DNA from: CBDDLD01 sp965250025
Lineage (GTDB): Bacteria; Bacteroidota; Bacteroidia; Flavobacteriales; Flavobacteriaceae
Length of the DNA: 64,000 bases
NCBI GenBank assembly: GCA_965250025.1
Contig: OZ252283.1
Coordinates: 2,294,001-2,358,000 of the forward strand
Direction of reading: 5' to 3'
In this document: positions 1 through 9,120 of the stretch, piece after piece
How the letters are laid out: every line of letters begins with the position of its first letter
Numbering within the stretch: the first letter of the stretch is position 1
Program-made: the position numbers and the translations under genes
The notes under the pieces: model-generated
The model's input: only the letters and a program-made list of their open reading frames with translations
Told to the model about the DNA's origin: nothing
The model's database searches: none

Positions 1-1836
1 CAATACCTGATTGATATATCCTGCTGCTTCAGGTACTTTTTCGTTGAAAAGTACACGACCTACAGTAGTTTCAATAATTTGAGTTGTAAGTTCGCCGTCT
101 TCATTAAAGTCCTTAGTTCTTACTTTTATTCCTGCATTAAGGTCTACTTGCTTTTCATTGTAAGCGATAGTAACTTCCTCCGGAGAGTAGAACGATAAGC
201 CTTCGCCTTTTACCGTATAATCCTTATCAGTCTTACGTAACTTGGTCATATAATACAGCCCAAGTACCATATCCTGAGAAGGTACAGTTACCGGAGAACC
301 GTTAGCAGGGTTAAGAATATTATGAGACGCTAACATCAATAGTTGTGCTTCTAATATAGCTTCTGGCCCTAATGGTAAATGTACAGCCATCTGGTCACCA
401 TCGAAATCCGCATTAAATGCCGTACATACTAACGGGTGTAATTGTATTGCCTTTCCTTCAATAAGTTTTGGCTGGAAAGCCTGAATACCTAAACGGTGAA
501 GTGTAGGTGCACGGTTTAGTAATACCGGATGTCCTTTAAGAACATTTTCTAAGATATCCCAAACTACAGGCTCTTTTCTATCTATAATTTTCTTAGCAGA
601 TTTAACCGTTTTTACAATACCTCTTTCAATCAGCTTTCTGATGATAAAAGGTTTGTATAGCTCAGCTGCCATATTTTTAGGTAAACCACATTCAAACAAT
701 TTCAATTCCGGTCCTACAACAATTACCGAACGTGCAGAGTAATCAACACGTTTTCCTAGTAAGTTCTGACGGAAACGCCCTTGTTTACCTTTTAATGAAT
801 CGGATAATGATTTTAATGGTCGGTTAGAATCTGTTTTTACTGCAGATGATTTACGTGTATTATCAAATAATGAATCTACAGACTCCTGAAGCATACGCTT
901 TTCGTTACGTAAGATCACTTCCGGAGCTTTAATCTCTACCAAACGCTTTAAACGGTTATTACGGATAATTACACGACGGTAAAGGTCATTCAAATCTGAA
1001 GTTGCAAATCGACCACCATCAAGAGGTACTAATGGTCTTAATTCTGGTGGTATTACAGGAATAGCCTTCATGATCATCCACTCTGGCTTATTCTCTCTGT
1101 TCATGTTAGATTCTCTAAACGCTTCTACAACCTGAAGACGCTTTAATGCCTCAGTTTTACGTTGTTTAGAGGTTTCATTATTGGCCTTATGTCTTAGATC
1201 GTAAGATAACGCGTCTAAATCGATACGTGCCAAAATATCTATCAAACACTCTGCACCCATCTTAGCGATGAACTTATTAGGGTCTGTATCTTCAAGATAT
1301 TGATTTTCCTGAGGAAGTGTTTCTAATATATTCAGATATTCTTCTTCGGTTAGGAAATCCATTTTTTGAACAGGTTCTCCTTCAGCATTCATTGCGATAC
1401 CTGGTTGAATCACCACATAACGTTCGTAATAGATGATCATGTCTAATTTCTTAGACGGCAATCCAAGAAGGTATCCTATTTTATTTGGTAACGAACGGAA
1501 ATACCAGATGTGTGCAACAGGAACTACCAAGTTGATATGCCCTACACGGTCTCTACGTACTTTCTTTTCTGTTACCTCTACACCACAACGGTCACATACA
1601 ATACCTTTGTATCGTATTCTTTTGTATTTACCACAGGCACATTCGTAATCCTTAACAGGACCAAAAATACGCTCGCAGAACAATCCGTCACGTTCTGGTT
1701 TGTGAGTTCGATAATTAATAGTTTCTGGTTTTAATACCTCGCCTCGAGATGCTGCTAAAACAGACTCCGGAGATGCTAAACCAATAGAAATTTTATTAAA
1801 CTTCTGTACTGTATTCTTATCTTGTTTTCTTGCCAT
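1..1836 (-). CDS. rpoC: DNA-directed RNA polymerase subunit beta' (5' part, runs off the window)
   Basis: This is the first 612 codons of the beta' subunit, which forms the catalytic half of RNA polymerase with beta. The ATG lies at 1836-1834 and the frame is open to base 1, so the gene continues beyond the window. Visible landmarks are the N-terminal zinc-binding motif (CACGKYKRIRYKGIVCDRCG, near residues 70-90) and the Mg-binding active-site motif NADFDGDQM at about residues 475-483. It lies 52 bp downstream of rpoB in the same operon. Family identity is certain; the start is fixed by the MARKQDKNTVQKF opening that directly precedes conserved sequence. Confidence 0.98.
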   Translation of the reverse strand, partial: MARKQDKNTVQKFNKISIGLASPESVLAASRGEVLKPETINYRTHKPERDGLFCERIFGPVKDYECACGKYKRIRYKGIVCDRCGVEVTEKKVRRDRVGHINLVVPVAHIWYFRSLPNKIGYLLGLPSKKLDMIIYYERYVVIQPGIAMNAEGEPVQKMDFLTEEEYLNILETLPQENQYLEDTDPNKFIAKMGAECLIDILARIDLDALSYDLRHKANNETSKQRKTEALKRLQVVEAFRESNMNRENKPEWMIMKAIPVIPPELRPLVPLDGGRFATSDLNDLYRRVIIRNNRLKRLVEIKAPEVILRNEKRMLQESVDSLFDNTRKSSAVKTDSNRPLKSLSDSLKGKQGRFRQNLLGKRVDYSARSVIVVGPELKLFECGLPKNMAAELYKPFIIRKLIERGIVKTVKSAKKIIDRKEPVVWDILENVLKGHPVLLNRAPTLHRLGIQAFQPKLIEGKAIQLHPLVCTAFNADFDGDQMAVHLPLGPEAILEAQLLMLASHNILNPANGSPVTVPSQDMVLGLYYMTKLRKTDKDYTVKGEGLSFYSPEEVTIAYNEKQVDLNAGIKVRTKDFNEDGELTTQIIETTVGRVLFNEKVPEAAGYINQVL

Positions 1837-1852
1837 AATATTTTGAGTATTC

Positions 1853-1871
1853 AGCCTGCTTAATGCAGGCT
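1853..1871 (-). other. rpoB-rpoC intergenic hairpin
   Basis: A perfect 7-bp inverted repeat (AGCCTGC / GCAGGCT) with a 5-base loop sits in the 52-bp gap between rpoB and rpoC. No T-run follows on the transcribed strand, so it is more likely an RNA stability or processing structure than a terminator. The structure is seen; the role is inferred. Confidence 0.5.
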
Positions 1872-1888
1872 AATTACGACTTATAAAT

Positions 1889-4800
1889 TTATTCTTCTAA
1901 TCTAATATCTAATCCTAATCCTTTCAATTCGTGCATTAATACGTTGAAAGATTCAGGTAGTCCCGGTTCTGGCATTGGTTCACCTTTTACGATTGCTTCG
2001 TAAGTTTTAGCTCTACCAATAACGTCATCTGATTTTACAGTCAAGATCTCACGTAATGTGCTTGATGCGCCATAAGCCTCAAGAGCCCATACCTCCATCT
2101 CACCAAAACGCTGACCACCAAACTGTGCTTTACCACCTAATGGCTGTTGTGTGATCAATGAGTATGGTCCGATAGAACGTGCGTGCATCTTATCGTCAAT
2201 CATGTGACCTAGTTTGATCATGTAGATCACACCTACTGTAGCCGGTTGATCAAAACGGTCTCCCGTACCTCCATCATACAGGTAAGTATGACCGAATCTT
2301 GGAATGCCAGCTTCATCAGTGTACGAATTGATCTGATCTAATGTTGCCCCATCAAATATTGGTGTAGCATAGGTACGACCTAAGTCTTGACCTGCCCAAC
2401 CTAATACGGTTTCATAAATCTGACCGATATTCATACGCGACGGTACCCCTAATGGGTTTAATACGATATCTACCGGTGTTCCATCTTCTAGGAATGGCAT
2501 ATCTTCCTGACGTACAATACGCGCTACGATACCTTTGTTACCGTGACGTCCTGCCATCTTATCACCTACCTTAAGTTTACGCTTTTTAGCAATGTATACT
2601 TTAGCAAGTTTGATGATTCCTGCAGGTAATTCGTCTCCAACAGAAATGGTAAACTTCTCACGTCTTAAAGACCCTTGAAGATCATTCTCTTTGATCTTAT
2701 AATTGTGAATCAGATCTGCTACCAATAGATTAGTTTCATCATCTGTAGTCCACTTTCCTGAGGTTAAGTGTGTATAATCGTCTACAGCATTTAACATTTT
2801 CAAGGTATACTTCTTTCCTTTTGGTATGATCTCTTCACCAAGGTCATTGTATATACCCTGAGCTGTTTTACCATTGACTATGTTAAATAACTTTTCTACT
2901 AAGATATTTTTAAGATCGTCAAAACGATTATCGTATGCATTTTCTAATGCTTCGATATCTTCTTTATCCTGAGCTCTTTTACGTTTATCTTTAATTGCTC
3001 TGGCAAATAGTTTTTTGTCTATTACCACACCATTTAATGATGGAGAAGCTTTTAAAGATGCATCTTTTACATCACCAGCTTTATCACCGAAAATAGCTCT
3101 AAGAAGTTTTTCTTCTGGTGTTGGATCACTTTCTCCTTTTGGTGTAATCTTACCAATTAAGATATCACCAGGCTTGATCTCAGCACCAATACGAATCATA
3201 CCATTTTCATCCAAATCTTTCGTTGCTTCTTCAGATACGTTTGGTATGTCATTTGTTAACTCTTCATTACCCAATTTGGTATCTCTTACTTCTAATGAAT
3301 ACTCGTCAATGTGTATTGAAGTGAAGATATCATCTCTTACTACTTTTTCAGAAATCACGATAGCATCCTCAAAGTTATACCCTTTCCAAGGCATGAATGC
3401 TACTTTCATATTTCGTCCTAAAGCCAATTCTCCATTTTGAGTTGCATACCCTTCACAAAGTACCTGCCCTTTAGTTACTTTATCGCCTTTCTTTACAATC
3501 GGCTTAAGGTTAATAGAGGTTCCTTGATTGGTTTTTCTAAACTTCACTAAAGGATACTCTTTGGTATCGCTATCAAAGCTTACCATGGCTTCTTCTTCAG
3601 TGCGCTCGTACTTGATAATAATCTTATCTGCATCAACGTACTCAACCACACCTTCACCTTCAGCATTGATCAATACTCTGGAGTCTGATGCTACTTGTCT
3701 TTCTAAACCGGTACCTACAATTGGTGCTTCAGGACGTAATAATGGTACAGCCTGACGCATCATGTTAGAGCCCATCAGGGCACGGTTAGCATCATCATGT
3801 TCCAAGAATGGAATTAAAGATGCCGAAATAGAAGCGATCTGGTTTGGTGCAACGTCTGTGTAATGTACATTTGTTGGGTCAATTACCGGGAAGTCTCCCT
3901 CCTGACGTGCAATAATTTTATCTTCTAATATTTTTCCGTTGTCATCAACTTGAATATTAGCCTGAGCAATTAACATATCTTCTTCTTCCTCAGCACTCAG
4001 ATATGTTGGTGCATTTTTAATATCTACGACACCTTCTTCTGCTTTTCTATATGGGGTTTCAATGAATCCCATAGAATTCACTTTTGCATATACTGAAAGT
4101 GAAGATATTAAACCAATGTTTGGTCCTTCAGGAGTTTCAATCGGACATAAACGTCCATAGTGTGTGTAGTGAACGTCACGCACCTCGAAACCTGCCCTTT
4201 CTCTGGATAAACCTCCAGGTCCTAAAGCCGATAAACGACGCTTGTGTGTGATCTCTGCTAATGGATTAGTTTGATCCATAAACTGAGATAACTGATTCGT
4301 TCCAAAGAAGGAATTGATCACTGAAGACAAGGTCTTGGCATTGATCAAATCGATTGGCGTAAACACCTCATTATCACGAACGTTCATACGCTCGCGAATG
4401 GTACGTGCCATACGTGCCAAACCTACACCAAACTGCGATGATAATTGCTCTCCTACTGTACGTACACGACGGTTAGATAAGTGATCGATATCATCGATCT
4501 CAGCTTTTGAGTTAATCAACTCAATTAAATACTTTATGATAGTAATGATATCTTCTTTGGTAAGTACTTGCTTATCCATTCCGATATCTAATCCTAATTT
4601 CTTGTTCATTCTGTAACGTCCAACTTCTCCTAAAGAGTAACGTTGGTCACTAAAGAATAGCTTGTCAATAATACCACGTGCTGTTTCCTCATCTGGTGGT
4701 TCAGCATTACGTAATTGACGGTAAATATGTTCTACAGCTTCTTTTTCAGAGTTTGTAGGGTCCTTTTGGAGTGTATTATGGATAATTGCATAATCACCTT

Positions 4801-5701
4801 GTTGTGCACTTTCTTTGTGTAAAAGAATGGTTTTAACACCTGCTTCAAGGATTTCTTCAATATTATCTTTGTCTACAATAGTATCACGGTCTAATACAAT
4901 TTCGTTACGCTCAATAGATACTACCTCTCCAGTATCTTCATCAACGAAATCTTCATGCCATGTATTTAATACACGTGCCGCTAGCTTTCTACCAATAACT
5001 TTCTTCAATCCTGTTTTTGATACTTTTACTTCTTCAGCAAGGTCAAATATTTCAAGGATATCTTTATCTCGTTCAAAGCCTATAGCTCTAAATAATGTAG
5101 TTACAGGTAATTTCTTTTTTCTATCAATATAAGCGTACATAACGCTATTGATGTCTGTAGCGAATTCAATCCACGAACCTTTAAATGGAATTACTCTGGC
5201 AGAGTATAATTTTGTTCCATTAGCGTGAAAAGACTGACTAAAGAATACACCCGGTGATCTGTGTAACTGAGATACAACTACACGTTCAGCACCATTGATA
5301 CAAAATGTACCACTTGGTGTCATGTAAGGTATGGTTCCTAAATATACATCCTGAACGATGGTTTCGAAATCTTCATGTTCTGGATCTGTACAATATAATT
5401 TAAGTCTGGCCTTTAGTGGCACACTATAGGTTAATCCTCTTTCAATACATTCTTCAATAGTATATCGTGGTGGATCGATGAAGTAATCTAAGAACTCTAA
5501 TACGAATTGATTACGAGTATCTGTGATTGGAAAATTTTCCATGAAGGTATTGTAAAGCCCTTCATTACCTCTTTCTTCTGATTTAGTTTCTAATTGGAAA
5601 AAATCCTGGAAGGATTTTATTTGAATATCCAAAAAGTCTGGGTAATCTGTTCTATTTACAATAGAAGAGAAATTAATTCTTTCAGCCTTTTTTGCTAACA
5701 T
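1889..5701 (-). CDS. rpoB: DNA-directed RNA polymerase subunit beta
   Basis: 1270-residue beta subunit of RNA polymerase, full length for Bacteroidota. The rifampicin-binding cluster is near residues 465-500 (LSQFMDQTNPL, THKRRLSALGPGGL) and keeps the Asp, His and Ser found in sensitive enzymes, so no classic resistance change is present at those sites. Further landmarks are the C-terminal GDKMAGRHGNKG motif and the end motif near LGLDIRLEE. It follows rplL after a 123-bp gap that contains a hairpin, and precedes rpoC by 52 bp. Housekeeping and essential. Confidence 0.99.
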   Translation of the reverse strand: MLAKKAERINFSSIVNRTDYPDFLDIQIKSFQDFFQLETKSEERGNEGLYNTFMENFPITDTRNQFVLEFLDYFIDPPRYTIEECIERGLTYSVPLKARLKLYCTDPEHEDFETIVQDVYLGTIPYMTPSGTFCINGAERVVVSQLHRSPGVFFSQSFHANGTKLYSARVIPFKGSWIEFATDINSVMYAYIDRKKKLPVTTLFRAIGFERDKDILEIFDLAEEVKVSKTGLKKVIGRKLAARVLNTWHEDFVDEDTGEVVSIERNEIVLDRDTIVDKDNIEEILEAGVKTILLHKESAQQGDYAIIHNTLQKDPTNSEKEAVEHIYRQLRNAEPPDEETARGIIDKLFFSDQRYSLGEVGRYRMNKKLGLDIGMDKQVLTKEDIITIIKYLIELINSKAEIDDIDHLSNRRVRTVGEQLSSQFGVGLARMARTIRERMNVRDNEVFTPIDLINAKTLSSVINSFFGTNQLSQFMDQTNPLAEITHKRRLSALGPGGLSRERAGFEVRDVHYTHYGRLCPIETPEGPNIGLISSLSVYAKVNSMGFIETPYRKAEEGVVDIKNAPTYLSAEEEEDMLIAQANIQVDDNGKILEDKIIARQEGDFPVIDPTNVHYTDVAPNQIASISASLIPFLEHDDANRALMGSNMMRQAVPLLRPEAPIVGTGLERQVASDSRVLINAEGEGVVEYVDADKIIIKYERTEEEAMVSFDSDTKEYPLVKFRKTNQGTSINLKPIVKKGDKVTKGQVLCEGYATQNGELALGRNMKVAFMPWKGYNFEDAIVISEKVVRDDIFTSIHIDEYSLEVRDTKLGNEELTNDIPNVSEEATKDLDENGMIRIGAEIKPGDILIGKITPKGESDPTPEEKLLRAIFGDKAGDVKDASLKASPSLNGVVIDKKLFARAIKDKRKRAQDKEDIEALENAYDNRFDDLKNILVEKLFNIVNGKTAQGIYNDLGEEIIPKGKKYTLKMLNAVDDYTHLTSGKWTTDDETNLLVADLIHNYKIKENDLQGSLRREKFTISVGDELPAGIIKLAKVYIAKKRKLKVGDKMAGRHGNKGIVARIVRQEDMPFLEDGTPVDIVLNPLGVPSRMNIGQIYETVLGWAGQDLGRTYATPIFDGATLDQINSYTDEAGIPRFGHTYLYDGGTGDRFDQPATVGVIYMIKLGHMIDDKMHARSIGPYSLITQQPLGGKAQFGGQRFGEMEVWALEAYGASSTLREILTVKSDDVIGRAKTYEAIVKGEPMPEPGLPESFNVLMHELKGLGLDIRLEE

Positions 5702-5765
5702 TGATGAACGAGATTTTTATTAAAAAAAATATATAACGTGTACATACCATTTATATACACAAAAG

Positions 5766-5800
5766 GGTTTAGGTCTTGGAGAACACTCCAGACCTAAACC
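5766..5800 (-). terminator. Hairpin between rplL and rpoB, possible attenuator
   Basis: A 15-base-pair stem with one bulged base (arms GGTTTAGGTCTTGGAG and CTCCAGACCTAAACC) and a short loop lies in the rplL-rpoB gap. On the transcribed strand it is followed by CCTTTTGTG, a weak T-run. In many bacteria this gap holds a partial terminator that sets more ribosomal protein than polymerase mRNA. The stem is seen; attenuation is inferred from position. Confidence 0.6.
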
Positions 5801-5824
5801 ATAATTTGTAGGCTATGGTTAAGC

Positions 5825-6205
5825 TTACTTAAGCTCAACTTCTGCTCCAGCTTCTTCTAAAGATGATTTTAAGCCTTCAGCTTCGTCTTTAGAAACAGCT
5901 TCTTTGATGGTGCTTGGTGCATCATCAACTAATGCTTTAGCATCTTTTAATCCTAAACCTGTTAATTCTTTAACTAGTTTTACAACTGCTAATTTAGAAC
6001 CTCCAGCGGCTTTAAGGATAACATCAAATTCTGTTTTTTCTTCAGCGGCTTCTCCACCACCTGCAGCACCTCCACCTGCAGCAACTGCAACAGCAGCAGC
6101 AGCTGGCTCGATACCATATTCTTCTTTTAAAATATCAGCTAATTCATTAACTTCTTTTACAGTTAAATTAACTAATTGTTCTGCGAAATCTTTTAAATCT
6201 GCCAT
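5825..6205 (-). CDS. rplL: 50S ribosomal protein L7/L12
   Basis: 126-residue stalk protein that recruits translation GTPases to the ribosome. It has the expected layout: an N-terminal dimerisation helix (residues 1-32), an Ala/Gly-rich hinge (about 35-55) and the globular C-terminal domain ending EEAGAEVELK. The conserved factor-binding segment (AVVKLVKELTGLGLKDAK) is intact. It lies 60 bp after rplJ, in the usual rplKAJL order. Full length and unambiguous. Confidence 0.99.
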   Translation of the reverse strand: MADLKDFAEQLVNLTVKEVNELADILKEEYGIEPAAAAVAVAAGGGAAGGGEAAEEKTEFDVILKAAGGSKLAVVKLVKELTGLGLKDAKALVDDAPSTIKEAVSKDEAEGLKSSLEEAGAEVELK

Positions 6206-6265
6206 TTTTCTATCGTTTTAATGTGTGTGTTTTATTTTTAATTTTTTAGTGCGTACGCGCTTTGT

Positions 6266-6787
6266 TTATCCTTCTTTTTCGGATAATGTTTTTAAGATAC
6301 CTGAAAGTTTACCACCTCCTGATTTAAGTGCTGAGATAACATTCTTAGCAGGCGATTGTAATAATGTAATTACGTCACCTATTAACTCTTCTCTGGACTT
6401 GATATCTACTAAGGCATCTAATTGCTCATCGCCGATGTAAATTGCTTCTTCAATAAAAGCACCTTTTAATAAAGGCTTTTCAGATTTTTTACGGAAGGCT
6501 TTTATTACTTTGGCAGGAGCATTTCCTGTTTCTGAATACATTACTGACGTATTACCTTTTAAAGTCGTTGGAAGTTCTCCGAAATCTTTATCAGAAGCTT
6601 CCATGGCTTTTTCCAATAATGTATTTTTTACTACAGACAATCTTACGTTAGCTTTAAAACAAGCTCTACGTAGATTTGAAGTGTCTACTGCATTTAATCC
6701 AGAAATATCTGTTAAATAGATATTTGTATTATCTGCTAATTCAGCAGTTAACGCTTCAATAACCTGTGATTTTTCTTCTCTTGTCAT
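6266..6787 (-). CDS. rplJ: 50S ribosomal protein L10
   Basis: 173-residue L10, the base of the ribosomal stalk that carries L7/L12 dimers on its C-terminal helix. The N-terminal rRNA-binding domain begins MTREEKSQVIEALTAEL, and the C-terminal region after residue 140 forms the L7/L12-binding helix. It starts 18 bp after rplA, consistent with co-transcription. In other bacteria L10 represses its own operon by binding the leader; no specific leader structure was identified here. Confidence 0.98.
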   Translation of the reverse strand: MTREEKSQVIEALTAELADNTNIYLTDISGLNAVDTSNLRRACFKANVRLSVVKNTLLEKAMEASDKDFGELPTTLKGNTSVMYSETGNAPAKVIKAFRKKSEKPLLKGAFIEEAIYIGDEQLDALVDIKSREELIGDVITLLQSPAKNVISALKSGGGKLSGILKTLSEKEG

Positions 6788-6805
6788 AATATTAAAGGTT
6801 TACTA

Positions 6806-7495
6806 CTAGCTAATTTTTGGATCTATTGCAATACTTGGACTCATGGTACTTGACATGAAAATACTTTTCACGTAAGTTCCTTTGGCTGCTGTTGGTTTCA
6901 ATTTGATTAATGTAGATATTAATTCGTTAGCATTACCTACTATTTTATCGGCACTGAATGATGCTTTTCCAATAGGAGCATGTACTATTCCTGTTTTATC
7001 TACTTTAAAATCTATTTTACCAGCCTTTACTTCACTAACAGCTTTAGCAACATCCATTGTTACTGTACCTGTTTTTGGGTTAGGCATTAAACCTCTTGGT
7101 CCTAATATTCTACCTAATGGTCCTAACTTACCCATAATGCTTGGCATGGTAACGATAACGTCTACGTCTGTCCAACCATCTTTTATTTTCTGTAAGTACT
7201 CATCTAATCCCACATAATCAGCTCCTGCTTCTTTTGCTTCGGCTTCTTTATCTGGTGTTACTAATGCAAGAACCTTCATGTCTTTACCTGTACCGTGTGG
7301 TAAGGATACCACACCACGTACCATTTGATTTGCTTTACGAGGATCTACTCCAAGTCTCACAGCTAAATCTACTGAAGCATCAAATTTTGTATACGTGATT
7401 TCTTTAAGTAAAGCTGAAGCTTCTTCTAGTGAGTAAAGCTTATTTTTATCTACTTTACCTCTAGCTTCTTTTTGCTTTTTTGTTAATCTTGCCAT
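6806..7495 (-). CDS. rplA: 50S ribosomal protein L1
   Basis: 229-residue L1, which builds the mobile L1 stalk near the ribosomal E site and can repress its own operon. The signature segment (IMGKLGPLGRILGPRGLMPNP) is near residues 119-140. It lies 10 bp downstream of rplK, the normal pairing. Length and ends are standard for the family. Confidence 0.99.
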   Translation of the reverse strand: MARLTKKQKEARGKVDKNKLYSLEEASALLKEITYTKFDASVDLAVRLGVDPRKANQMVRGVVSLPHGTGKDMKVLALVTPDKEAEAKEAGADYVGLDEYLQKIKDGWTDVDVIVTMPSIMGKLGPLGRILGPRGLMPNPKTGTVTMDVAKAVSEVKAGKIDFKVDKTGIVHAPIGKASFSADKIVGNANELISTLIKLKPTAAKGTYVKSIFMSSTMSPSIAIDPKIS

Positions 7496-7505
7496 TTCAA
7501 AAAAT

Positions 7506-7946
7506 TTAGTTTGGAGCTTCTCCTCCTTTAACTGTGATACCCATCGATCTTGCTGTTCCAGCTACCATTTTCATAGCTGATTCAATCGTAAATGCATTTA
7601 AATCTTGCATTTTGTCTTCTGCAATAGCCTTTACTTGATCCCAAGTGACTTTTGCTACTTTTCTTCGGTTTGGTTCTCCAGATCCTTTCTTTACTTTGGC
7701 CGCTTCTAATAATTGTACTGCTGCTGGTGGTGTTTTGATTACAAACTCAAATGATTTGTCTTTGTAAACAGAGATAACCACAGGTAATACTTTACCTGGT
7801 TTATCTTGGGTTCTTGCATTAAACTGCTTACAGAACTCCATGATGTTAACTCCAGCGGCACCTAAAGCGGGTCCAACCGGTGGCGATGGATTCGCTGCAC
7901 CTCCCCGAACTTGTAATTTAACTACTTTGTCTAGTTCTTTTGCCAT
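7506..7946 (-). CDS. rplK: 50S ribosomal protein L11
   Basis: 146-residue L11, part of the GTPase-associated centre with the stalk. The proline-rich N-terminal linker (NPSPPVGPALGAAGVNIMEF, residues 19-38) and the C-terminal 23S rRNA-binding domain (KMQDLNAFTIESAMKMV) are intact. It is 69 bp downstream of nusG and starts the ribosomal-protein part of the operon. Confidence 0.99.
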   Translation of the reverse strand: MAKELDKVVKLQVRGGAANPSPPVGPALGAAGVNIMEFCKQFNARTQDKPGKVLPVVISVYKDKSFEFVIKTPPAAVQLLEAAKVKKGSGEPNRRKVAKVTWDQVKAIAEDKMQDLNAFTIESAMKMVAGTARSMGITVKGGEAPN

Positions 7947-8015
7947 TTTAAAATAATTAGTGCGTTCTTCTAATAATTTGGAAGCTTAGAGTCACGCTAT
8001 CTATTGTAACAATTA

Positions 8016-8573
8016 TTATAACTTTTCTACTTGCATATAGCTAAGTTCTAATGGTGTTTTTCTTCCGAAAATCTTAACCATTACTTCTAGCTTACGCTTT
8101 TCTTCGTTTATCTTTTCTATGGTACCATCAAATCCATTGAATGGTCCATCGATTACCTTTACAGTTTCTCCCATCGTGTAAGGGATTGCAACATTAGCAT
8201 CAGCTTCTAATGCTAACTCGTCTACTTTTCCAAGCATACGATTAACTTCCGATTGCCTTAATGGCACAGGATCTCCACCCTTTGTTTCTCCTAAAAAGCC
8301 TATAACATTGGTAATAGACTTAATGATGTGAGGAATCTCTCCACTAAGATTAGCTTGTATCATGATGTAACCCGGAAAATATACTCTTTCCTTGTTAATC
8401 TTCTTACCATTACGTATTTGGATAACTTTCTCTGTAGGAACCAAAACCTGATCTACATAGTCCTGAAGTCCTAATCTTGAAATTTCGTTTTCTATGTAAG
8501 CTTTGATCTTGTTTTCCTGTCCACTTACAGCCCTAACAACGTACCATTTCTTATTTCCACTATTTTCAGACAT
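8016..8573 (-). CDS. nusG: Transcription termination/antitermination factor NusG
   Basis: 185-residue NusG with an N-terminal NGN domain that binds RNA polymerase (begins KKWYVVRAVSGQENKIKAYI, residues 8-27) and a C-terminal KOW domain (VIDGPFNGFDGTIEKI, about residues 135-150) that contacts ribosomal S10 or Rho. Its position between secE and rplK marks it as the housekeeping NusG rather than a capsule-specific UpxY paralogue. It starts 25 bp after secE. Confidence 0.98.
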   Translation of the reverse strand: MSENSGNKKWYVVRAVSGQENKIKAYIENEISRLGLQDYVDQVLVPTEKVIQIRNGKKINKERVYFPGYIMIQANLSGEIPHIIKSITNVIGFLGETKGGDPVPLRQSEVNRMLGKVDELALEADANVAIPYTMGETVKVIDGPFNGFDGTIEKINEEKRKLEVMVKIFGRKTPLELSYMQVEKL

Positions 8574-8598
8574 ACTCCGTTCTTGTTGTTATTTCTAA

Positions 8599-8793
8599 TT
8601 ACTTGATCCAGCTAAAATATGCTTCTACCACTCTGCTAAATACAGTATCTACTCCCCAAATAGCTAAAGAAAATAGAATTGAAAACACCGCTACTATCAC
8701 GGTTAACCTTTGCGCTTCAGGCCAAGGGGTCCATGTTACATGGTTTTTCAACTCATCAAAAGATTCTTTTACGTATGTAACTATTCCTGCCAT
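8599..8793 (-). CDS. secE: Preprotein translocase subunit SecE
   Basis: 64-residue short SecE of the SecYEG channel. It has the amphipathic surface helix (YVKESFDELKNHVTWTPWPE) followed by one membrane span (about residues 30-54). Single-span SecE of this size is normal outside Proteobacteria. It sits between tRNA-Trp and nusG, the classic arrangement. The start ATG gives MAGIVTYVKES. Confidence 0.97.
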   Translation of the reverse strand: MAGIVTYVKESFDELKNHVTWTPWPEAQRLTVIVAVFSILFSLAIWGVDTVFSRVVEAYFSWIK

Positions 8794-8873
8794 TTGATCT
8801 TGTATTTTTTTTGGTAAGTTTTCTGTAAAAAATGTATTCTATTACACACTTACCTCATCTATTTTTAATCTTG

Positions 8874-8946
8874 CACGGGTTGAGAGGCTCGAACTCCCGA
8901 CACCTGGTTTTGGAGACCAGTGCTCTACCAACTGAGCTAAACCCGT
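8874..8946 (-). tRNA. tRNA-Trp (anticodon CCA)
   Basis: A 73-nt cloverleaf reads on the minus strand: acceptor ACGGGTT/AACCCGT with discriminator G, D-arm TAGCTCAGTTGGTAGAGC, anticodon arm CTGGT-CTCCAAA-ACCAG giving anticodon CCA, and T-arm GGGAGTTCGAGCCTCTC with a mismatch. The CCA tail is not encoded. It lies just upstream of secE, as in many Bacteroidota. Confidence 0.96.
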
Positions 8947-8992
8947 ATTTAAAACTCTACTTTCTTAATAAAACTCTGTAGATTTTATACTG

Positions 8993-9057
8993 TTTGGGTT
9001 GAAATCGACACCTGATTTTGTCACGCCGTGGCGTGATACCAACTGAGCTAAACCCGT
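8993..9057 (-). pseudogene. Degenerate tRNA-Trp copy
   Basis: Minus-strand sequence begins with the same 22 nt as tRNA-Trp (acceptor and D-arm, ACGGGTTTAGCTCAGTTGGT then AT). It re-joins tRNA-Trp at TCAGGTGTCG and ends AACCCA. The anticodon arm is replaced by CACGCCACGGCGTGA, itself a small palindrome, and the T-arm lacks about nine bases including TTCGA. It cannot fold as a working tRNA. It lies 46 bp upstream of the intact gene, so it looks like a decayed tandem duplicate. Confidence 0.75.
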
Positions 9058-9068
9058 AAATATAAATC

Positions 9069-9098
9069 AAGGCATCTTGCATTTTTGCAAGACACCTT
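9069..9098 (-). terminator. Terminator after tuf
   Basis: A 12-bp stem (minus-strand arms AAGGTGTCTTGC and GCAAGATGCCTT, with two G-U pairs that work only in this orientation) encloses a 6-base loop, 23 bp past the tuf stop codon. An AT-rich but not pure-T tail follows. The strand-specific wobble pairs support a terminator or 3' end for the tRNA-tuf transcript. Confidence 0.6.
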
Positions 9099-9120
9099 AA
9101 TTAATATTTAGCTTATATTA

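Noticed and set aside
2900..5140. Several plus-strand open frames of 70-140 codons inside rpoB
   Set aside because: They are antisense to a highly conserved gene, have no recognisable motifs and no promoter-like sequence; they reflect codon bias of rpoB.
7506..8573. NusG as a capsule-specific UpxY regulator
   Set aside because: Its place between secE and rplK identifies the housekeeping factor, and the glycan locus is 30 kb away.
8993..9057. Second functional tRNA
   Set aside because: No usable anticodon loop, and the T-loop TTCGA is missing.
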